Source of the DNA: Oasisia sp. SBJ-2009
Lineage: Eukaryota > Annelida > Polychaeta > Sabellida > Siboglinidae
NCBI GenBank assembly: GCA_964017155.1
Contig: OZ024864.1
Span: 36,583,480-36,647,479 of the forward strand
Direction: 5' to 3'
Length of the DNA stretch: 64,000 nucleotides
Below are positions 56,446 to 64,000 of the stretch, in pieces (the first letter of the stretch is position 1; each line of letters opens with the position of its first letter). The position numbers and the translations under genes were made by a program. The notes under the pieces were generated by a model. It saw nothing but the letters and a program-made list of their open reading frames with translations. It searched no databases and was not told where the DNA came from.

Positions 56446-59400
56446 ATGTGTGCACCAATAACAGAATATAAATAAGTCATGGTCTACACATGATTCCAAT
56501 AAAAAAGGTTACAACATTGCAGCTATTTCAAAACTTCATTCCACACAACATCGATTTCAGACAATAGTTATACATGCAGTCACATTCGTGCATGTGACAA
56601 TTAAGAGTTAAATTCTCTTTAAAGCAGCTTAATAATATGGAACATGCATAAAAGGATGGCAAATTGTGTTGCAACACAATATTTTAAATTGTGTCTACAG
56701 AAACATGCATGCAGATACATGCACCACCACACACATTTTGTTTGGCTTGATCGAGATGCTAATCAGAAACAGTTTAGAAAGCTGATATGCGTGTGTGTTC
56801 TGGAGAGTGAAAGGGAGGTGCATATTGGAGAGCTGTTATGACAAATGAGAGAGACAGGCAGACAGAGACAGAAAACAGACAGAAACGGAGGGAGGGAGCT
56901 ATATAGGGAGAGTTGACGAGTGGAGAGAGAACTTTGCTGGATATCGAGAGTAGCAAGATTACGTACGGGGGAAGAAAAAGAGAAGTCGATGCCAGAGTTC
57001 CACAAAATAGAAGAGGAGCACAACAAGCATTTATTCATGAATCTTGAGTTGAGATTTTCAAATGTGTTGCTAATGAAACTATATAAAGACTAAAAACAAC
57101 ATAAAATATAGAACCTGCTATACTAGTACATGCAGCAAGATAAGCTAGATCAAAGAATGCAGAGCAATTCCTAAACTAATACGGTTTCTTGGCAAAGTTT
57201 TTCTCGATAAATTGCAAAAACAAGAGTTTCAGCAAAAAGTGAAGACAGCTAAATGTATATTAGTCAGTGACCGTGTTGACTGACAGCCGTGACAGGCAGA
57301 CGTACGGTAACGGACACTAATTAGGTTCACTCAAGTGTCCGTTAGACGGAGATATCTGTAGTTACCAAAGTATCCTGCAGAGGGCGTGTGCATCAAGAGG
57401 TCGTCCATGTTGTGATTTGAAAAGCGAGTGCTGCGCTGGTTGCGTCCGAACAAAGTGTGCCAAAACCATCCAATGCAAGGAACTGTGCGTAGAGTTATAA
57501 GAAGTCATGCAGCGATGTGCCGGCGTCTGTTATGAAGTTGAGCAAGTGGGTGATCTACGCGGTAGCATCGTGTACTTTTGAACAGTGATCAAACGGTTGA
57601 CCCGGACTCGGGACTGACACTTGCTCATTCATCCGTGTCGGCGGGCGTTGTCTTTTACTTTTTGAATGTTAGCGAGTGTTTTCTGGAGTCATTAATGAAT
57701 TCGTTGGCTAAAAACTTTTGTATTGGTCTGCTTGCCCCAACTGGAACTGAGCCTGATTTTCGTAGTGACGGAAAAATGAAGCTTCACGTTAGTGTCACGA
57801 TCGTGATTGACGTACGACTACAACACAAGTCAATTGGGTACTCACATTGCCTTTGGCAAACGATATGATACACCGCCGCTATCACGGTTGACATCAGTTA
57901 TCTAGGCGATATGAATTAGTACATTCATCAAGTGGACAATAACGTGCTGCTCTTACACTTCAGTGGCAACTTAATTACTTAATTATTTAATAAAACTTCA
58001 ATACACACTGGCATGGCAATGCCAACGGACCTAGAGTTAGACCTAGTCACTAGTGGCATTATAAAATGTTGACACTTGACAGGTATCTGATAAGGGTGGT
58101 CAATACACATACACTGGTCAGTACATAACTGAGAAATTGTTGGAATGTTCACATGCCAAGTGCTTCAGGCTTGCAGCGTTTCCTACTTTTTGTAGCGGTT
58201 ATATCGTAAAATCTGGCAACGAATAATGCCAAGCAGAATTTGTGGCACTTTCCTTTCTACTAAATTCTCCATTTTTTTATATAACTATGTTTTTGCTTAC
58301 ATTTGATGTATACCTCAGTGCAAAATGAGTGCATTAGTTCCATCATTCCATATACTCCCAGGCATATTTATATTTTATAAAACACATCAACATATATGCT
58401 GCTTTATCCCTCACTTCCACAGTGGTGCAGTTTGGCTCAAAATATAGATCTGGTTTCAAAGTAAATTCAGCAGCTACCTCATAATTAAGTGACCCTAGGA
58501 TAAGGATGGCACAACTCTGAATTTTACTCGAATCGAATATCCTACACAATTTGAGTGGCTTTGAATTTGATTAGAATATTGAAAGCTGTTGAAATATCTT
58601 TCCAGGATTTACATGGCGGCATCATCCCATAGCCATGAGTCATCCATCCAGCCTATCCATGAAAACGACTTCTCACATATTTTATGTACAACTACATATA
58701 CACACACTAGGTTACAAAATGAAATCATTTAAATTCCTGTAAAGAGTAAAATTAACAAAACAAACTCGCGCAAAACTAGACATGATTTTCTGCAACTGTG
58801 TGTAATTTTAAAGTGACCAGTAATTTATTGTGGCGTTGCTTCATAAATGACCTTCACAAATTCTGGTTTTATCCTAACCCTAAAGTAACCCTACACATAA
58901 TCTAGCTTTTAACTAATTCTAAGCTTACTATGAACTCTAACCTTAACCGGAAGTTTAATTTTGAATGCATTAAAAAAAGCACAACAGCCAATTTTGGAAC
59001 CACAACATATTCGATCATGTGCTTAAGTGACCGTAAACTTAAAGTGTGAAAAACTTTCTACCCCAGGCATGTTCAGTGTCCACAAATTTTGGCTGTGTAT
59101 AACATAGGTCCGTGATTTTTACACCGTTGGAAAGCTTAATATTATCTTCTTTACAAAGATGTCACTAATTCAGGTTGTTTTACATACAACTCATTTCATT
59201 AGAACACATCACATATAAGATATGTGAGGAGTGGTGTGATTGCCTGGGACCGATTTCGTGGCAGTGGGCGTGAAGTAAAATATTCCAGCGATATTCGTTT
59301 ATCTAGCTGCAAATTTGGAATCGAATAGCAAAATAGGATCAAATTTTCCAAATTTCAAATACGAATCAAATTTTGTCCCGTGGATCCTTACCCTAGGATT

Positions 59401-59510
59401 GTCCCAATTTGTTTCTGTTTATGTAAATAGTGGACAATTAATCTCGCTGATCTCAAGAAGGTCAACTCATCATGTCGTGTCAGTGGTGTCACTGTTGGCC
59501 AGTCCAGTCG
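56446..59510. other. Intergenic or RGS12 5' region
   Basis: No coding exon is recognised. A locally more CpG-rich stretch at about 57290-57870 could hold a promoter or 5' noncoding exon of the downstream gene, but I see no decisive signal. Confidence 0.35.
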
Positions 59511-59818
59511 GGGCTTTATCCAGGAACAAATTATTGTCAGTCACACATGTTTTGGTGGTCACATGGATGTTAACTGTTAAGCCAGTTTACGAACTTTAAA
59601 ATATGTCTGATGACCTGAACTGGAATACAAACACACATGTGACACCATTTACACTCACTTCTAAGGCATAACTGATAATAGCTATGGTTTTGGAAGACCT
59701 TTTTTGTTCCTTCATTTTTGTGTACCCATCCACCACCCGTCCACCCATATTTCTACCCGTCCAGAACAGTTTTTACACATCCAAATGACGGGTGGACGGG
59801 TGTCTGCATAAAGCTATA
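59511..59818 (+). mobile_element. MITE, TGCATAAAGC family, copy 2
   Basis: Begins GGGCTTTATCCAGGAACAAA and ends GTGTCTGCATAAAGCTATA. It shares over 300 bp with the copy at 60296, in the same orientation, on the other side of a minisatellite. Confidence 0.82.
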
Positions 59819-60295
59819 TCCCCAGTCAGCCAACCCAAGTCATTCCCAGTCAGTCAGCCCCAGTCAGGCAGCCTCAGGCAGCCCGACAACCCCTGTTAGC
59901 CCGAGTCAGGCAGTCTCACTCATCCCCAGTCAGCCAGCCCCAGTCATCCCCAGGCAGTCAGCCCCAATCATCCCCAATCATCCCCAGTCAGCCAGCCCCA
60001 GTCGTCCCCAGTCAGCCAGACCCAATCATCCCCAGTCAGCTAGCCCCAATCATCCCCAGGCAGTCAGCCCCAGTCATCCCCAGTCAGCCAGCCCCAGTCA
60101 TCCCCAGTCAGCCAGCCCCAATCATCCCCAGTCAGCTAGCCCCAGTCATCCCCAGTCAGCCAGCCCCAATCATCCCTAGTCAGCTAGCCCCAGTCATCCC
60201 CAGTCAGCCAGCTCCAATCATCCCTAGTCAGCCAGCCCCAGTCAGCTAGCCCAGTCATCCCCAGTCAGTCAGCCCCAGCCAACCAGTCAGCCCCA
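59819..60295. repeat. CCCCAGTCAGCCAGCC minisatellite between two MITE copies
   Basis: Irregular tandem copies of CATCCCCAGTCAGCCAGCCC fill the gap between two same-orientation MITE copies. A Ser/Pro/Gln-rich frame of about 150 codons reads through it and is not supported as a gene. Confidence 0.93.
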
Positions 60296-60622
60296 GCATG
60301 GCTTTATGCAGGACCAAATTTTTGCCAGTCTGGTATGTTTTGGTGGTCACATGGATGTTAAGTGTTAAGCCAGTTTACAAACTTTAAAATGTGTTTGATG
60401 ACCTGAACTGGAATACAAACACACATGTGACACCATTTACACTCACTTCTAAGGCATAACTGACAATATCTATGGTTTTGGAAAACCTTTTTTGTTCCTT
60501 CATTTTTTGTGTACCCATCCACCACCGTCCACCTATATTTCTACCCATGAGGGCCATGACCGTCCAGAATGGTTTTTAACCGTCCAAATGACGGGTGGAC
60601 GGGTCTCTGCATAAAGCTATGC
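60296..60622 (+). mobile_element. MITE, TGCATAAAGC family, copy 3
   Basis: Begins GCATGGCTTTATGCAG and ends CTGCATAAAGCTATGC, 16-bp inverted repeats with one mismatch. It ends about 125 bp upstream of the RGS12 start codon. Confidence 0.85.
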
Positions 60623-60746
60623 AAGTCCTGGTCCATTGTACAATATAAACTCAGTAATAAAGACATAATCAACATGTTCTTTCAGGTTATAACAGGTAAC
60701 TGATAAATCGGTACTTACTGAGATTTGTTGTTTTTCAGAGTAGACA

Positions 60747-63700
60747 ATGCAGCACCACCACCGGCGTAGGAAGAAGCAGCCACACGCCATGAGGTTGATT
60801 GAGTTACTGAGGAGTCGTGCGGGGTACGGCTTCACCATCTCTGGGCAGCAGCCATGTGTCCTCAGCTGCATTGTCACTGGCAGCCCTGCCGACTGTGCTG
60901 GTCTCAAGACGGGCGACTACTTGATGGTTGTCAACGGTCTGAATGTGTCCAACGCGTCACATGACGATGTGGTGCGTCTGATTGGTTCGTCTTTGGAGAG
61001 CCTCACATTGGAGATTGCCGAAAACTACAACAGTTCAGATTCTTCGGAGGAGGACTTCCAGATCCGACCAAAGTCGAAGTATCCTAACCGTCGGGGAAGA
61101 CGTGTACAGGGTAGGAAGGATCACAGGTATGGGGATGGCGGTGATCCAGAGCTCCTTGGGGGAGTCCTGTCAGACCGGTACAATAGACTCGGGGGTCTAC
61201 ACCCTGAGATGGACGATATCAGCGAAGCACAGGACTTGCGGCCTCACTGGCAGAGAGTGGAGGAGACTCAACATCGGCTGGCACCTCCAGCAGCGTCGTT
61301 GAAATACAGAGGGCAGCAACAGCAGCAACAACAACAGCAGTCACGGCCCAAACACACTATCATTACCCGTGAAACACGCCTTGGCATTCCCAAGGGCTGC
61401 AGGCAGATGGAGGGTGGACCTCGCGTTGCGACAGCATCAATAACGAGTTTGCGATCGTCACAGGATGCATTTGTTCCCGTCCACAAATCTGGTGAAATAC
61501 AGAGACCTCCCCTGGATCGTCGGTATCAGGCGAGTGATTTGCCATTGGAGACTCTCTGCGCCATGGTTGGTTATGTTGGGTCTATTGAGATGCCTGCAGT
61601 CTCTAGACCTCCCAGCTGGCGCACTCAATCCTTGAAAGGAGCTGTGCGTCGGTTACGCATCGAACAGAAAATGCACACGTCTGTGTTGATGCATGTTGAC
61701 AGTGACGGTGTTCATCTTCTGAATGCACTCGGCAAAACAATCGCCCATTACCCCGCTGACAACATCGTGTCGTGTGGCATGTGTCCGGACGATAAACGCT
61801 TCTTCGGCGTGATGACGCTGCACAGAGGTGATGCTAATGGAGACGGCACACAGGGTAGTACGTGTCACGTGTTCTCAATAGACCCGCAGTTAAACCGACA
61901 TTCGACGCACGTTCAGAAGGCGGCCAGTTTTAAGATACAGTGCACAATGAATCCCACGACACATTGCTGTGCCGAGTTTCCACCGTCAACGACAATGATA
62001 CTGCGGATGGTGTCGAGACTTTGTTGTAACGTTGACGACGCAGTGGACGATGCAGACCTGGCCCAGATGGAACTGTCGGAAGACCGCGCCGCCAACAGGT
62101 ACCTAAGCAATAGCAGCACTAGTGACAGTGGTGTGGGGTGTGTGAGTAAGGAGGCCACAGTGGCCAGTAACAAAGTATGTGTCATTGAAATGCCAGTTGA
62201 GACAGACCTGGTGAGATCTGAAGCCGTTCACAGTCACAGTAAGTCAGCATGTCAGTCGACGACAAAGTTTTCCTGTTCTAGTGCAAGGGATGCAGTACGT
62301 GTTAGTCTTGCAACGAGTTCATGCGATACGACCGTCGAGAACTCACCAGTTTTCTACACTTGCAGTGATGCGTATCACAGCGGTGGAAGCCACGCCCAGC
62401 GAGGTCGACCAGACCCTCACCTTCAGTCGCACTCGAAGCGACCACGACCGACGGAGACCCAGCGGTCTCACGTCCAAGTAGCAGTGCAGAAAGCATTGCC
62501 TGTGACCAGACACCCGTTTGACACAGACGCGACACACTTCAGACCGCCTGCCACCGTCCACCACAACACACTGATGCAGCCACCGCCAGTCCCTGCCAAG
62601 CTCCCGAGAGGGGTGCTGAAGAAGACGCCCCGTGAAGGCGTCCCTCCCCCCACAAGACCGCCCCCTGGCATGGTGATGGTCAGCACGCCTCAGCCACGGG
62701 TCAGCAATCGCATCACAAAGTTCAACCGGCCAAAGTCAACACCGCCATTCATGACCGCTGACCACTGGGAAGTGGCCGAAGCTGTGGACTACGAGTCTGA
62801 CCCGGGCGACAGCTTCACCACCGGCAGGAGTGACGCGTCGATCGCGTCAACGACACTCCCACGGTCTCGGCGGTCTCGGCAGTTTGCGAATGAGACCAGT
62901 CTAGTCAGCGAACAGGTTTGTGAGGACGGTGTCTAATAGTAATAGTTTATTTCGCTCTGGGCAATCATACAGATTGAAATACGTACATAAAACATGCAAA
63001 ATATATTTGTTAAAATAGATTGAAATTTAATATAATAATTTAAAACATTAACATAAATATAAAATTAATTAAAATACAGATAATAATTTATATGAAATGT
63101 AACTATAAAGGTAATTTAAGACATTAAAACATATTTTCTGTGATTATTTGACTAAACTTATTTAAAAAAAAATACTTTAAAACATTAAAATAAATAGATC
63201 TAAAGAATAAATTAAGGCTTTACAATATTTTACACATTTCCATCAGCATGCACGAAAGTTTGCTAAGTGTCACTGTGACTTCTTTTGGTTGAAAAGTTAC
63301 CAGTTAATGAAGCAGTTCTTGGTCCTGTTGGTTTTTACTCTTGGTAAAGAATATCGAGTACGGCATCGTGTATTGTATGTTGTAGTCCTTGGTTTTGGTA
63401 GAAGTTTATAATGCAGTTTGTGCTGCAGCTCTTCAATTTGTGTGAAAATGTCTGATCGAAAATAATCAACAACAGTATGCTAAGTTGTCTGGTTGGTGTT
63501 TAAGTTCACTGGCTGTGTGTCATAGTCCACCGTAGGGTGATAGGCATTTATTTTTATCATAATGTATTCTGTGGAGCAACATACATCATAACTAATCAGT
63601 AATAAGTATGTATGAATGCATTACAAGGTTAAAATACACAGTTTAATAATTAGTTTTCTATTCAGATTATTTTGCTCCAATTTTTTTATAATTAATAATT

Positions 63701-64000
63701 GCGTCAGCTTAATAGATCAGTTAAATAATCTGTCAGCAAAATTTTTCAAAAAACTGGTAGAACTATGTAAATTATTATTGTTATTGACAAGTCACATATT
63801 ATGAAATATTGATTGTCATACTGAACTGAACCAACCGTTAAGAATTTTTTTTAGTAAAACTTCTAGTGTTTGTGTGGTTAGGTAACATAATTGATGATCA
63901 ATGATTTTACTGTTGTGTTTCTGCAGTCATCATCCAAGAGTTCGAAGCAGCCAGGCACGACTGTTAGATCTGAAATCTCCGAAGTGGGAGGGGCAGAGCA
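60747..64000 (+). CDS. RGS12: Regulator of G-protein signalling 12-like, N-terminal part (PDZ + PTB)
   Basis: Multidomain GTPase-activating protein for Gi/o alpha subunits and signalling scaffold. A large first coding exon, 60747-62915 (723 codons), ends at CAG|GTTTGTGAG and joins in phase to exon 63927-64000, which runs off the window. A PDZ domain (about residues 14-92) has the binding loop RAGYGF and GSPADCAGLKTGDYLMVVNG. A Gln run lies near 190. A PTB domain (about 265-430) holds MVGYVGSIEMP, LKGAVRRLRIEQKMH and CPDDKRFFGVMTL. Then comes Ser/Pro-rich linker with PPPVPAKLPRGVLKK. The order PDZ-PTB identifies RGS12 rather than RGS14; the RGS, RBD and GoLoco domains must lie beyond the window. 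The ATG (A at -3) follows a possible 3' splice site at about 60738, so a 5' noncoding exon is likely. Confidence 0.92.
62916..63926 (+). other. RGS12 intron after the first coding exon
   Basis: AT-rich intron with donor GTTTGTGAG and acceptor TTTCTGCAG. The start (about 62935-63000) resembles a dispersed retroelement tail. The main frame would end at TAA 62934-62936 if the intron were retained. Confidence 0.6.

Noticed and set aside
55474..56471. Cys/His-rich frames of over 300 codons
   Set aside because: Open in three phases of a 22-25-bp minisatellite; composition follows the repeat.
59718..60179. Ser/Pro/Gln-rich protein of about 150 residues
   Set aside because: Runs from a MITE into a minisatellite; no conserved content.

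Overview
This is an animal nuclear genome window. It holds four spliced protein-coding genes with small exons and very large introns, GT-AG splice sites throughout, non-LTR retrotransposon fragments, tRNA-headed SINEs, several miniature inverted-repeat transposons and an extraordinary load of mini- and microsatellites. Gene content and repeat style fit a marine invertebrate. My best guess is amphioxus (Branchiostoma), because intronic minisatellites that re-copy intron/exon junctions have, as I recall, been reported there at the Adh locus under the name 'mirages'. That assignment is an inference I could not check.

Layout. 1-1122: four pure hexamer microsatellites in one continuous 6-bp register. 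1700-2600: a minus-strand LINE reverse-transcriptase tail and a tetranucleotide repeat. 2837-26755 (+): CHMP3/VPS24, an ESCRT-III subunit in six coding exons (219 aa); every one of its five introns carries a tandem array in its 3' part, including a ~9.9-kb array of 24-bp units in intron 3. 26756-33288: CHMP3 3' flank and intergenic DNA. 33289-41939 (-): an ankyrin-repeat/SOCS-box gene in five coding exons (429 aa). 41940-42863: a short head-to-head intergenic region, probably a shared promoter. 42864-54534 (+): COX15, heme A synthase, in nine coding exons (393 aa). 54535-60746: 3' flank, a 24-bp-type minisatellite, and MITE copies flanking another minisatellite. 60747-64000 (+): the 5' coding part of an RGS12-type gene (PDZ plus PTB domains); it runs off the window.

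The four genes are functionally unrelated housekeeping or signalling genes (membrane scission, ubiquitin-ligase substrate recognition, heme A biosynthesis, G-protein signalling); nothing suggests a joint pathway.

The most notable signal is a recurrent structure. In at least five introns of three different genes, on both strands, the 3' end of the intron is a tandem array whose unit is the last part of the intron, including its AG acceptor, fused to the first part of the downstream exon. The true exon is simply the last, complete member of the series. A sixth intron repeats only acceptor-like sequence. Depending on unit length, use of an upstream copy would add in-frame protein repeats (COX15 intron 2, 81 bp) or create premature stops (CHMP3 introns 2 and 4). 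All the very long reading frames in the repeat tracts look like by-products of unit lengths divisible by three.
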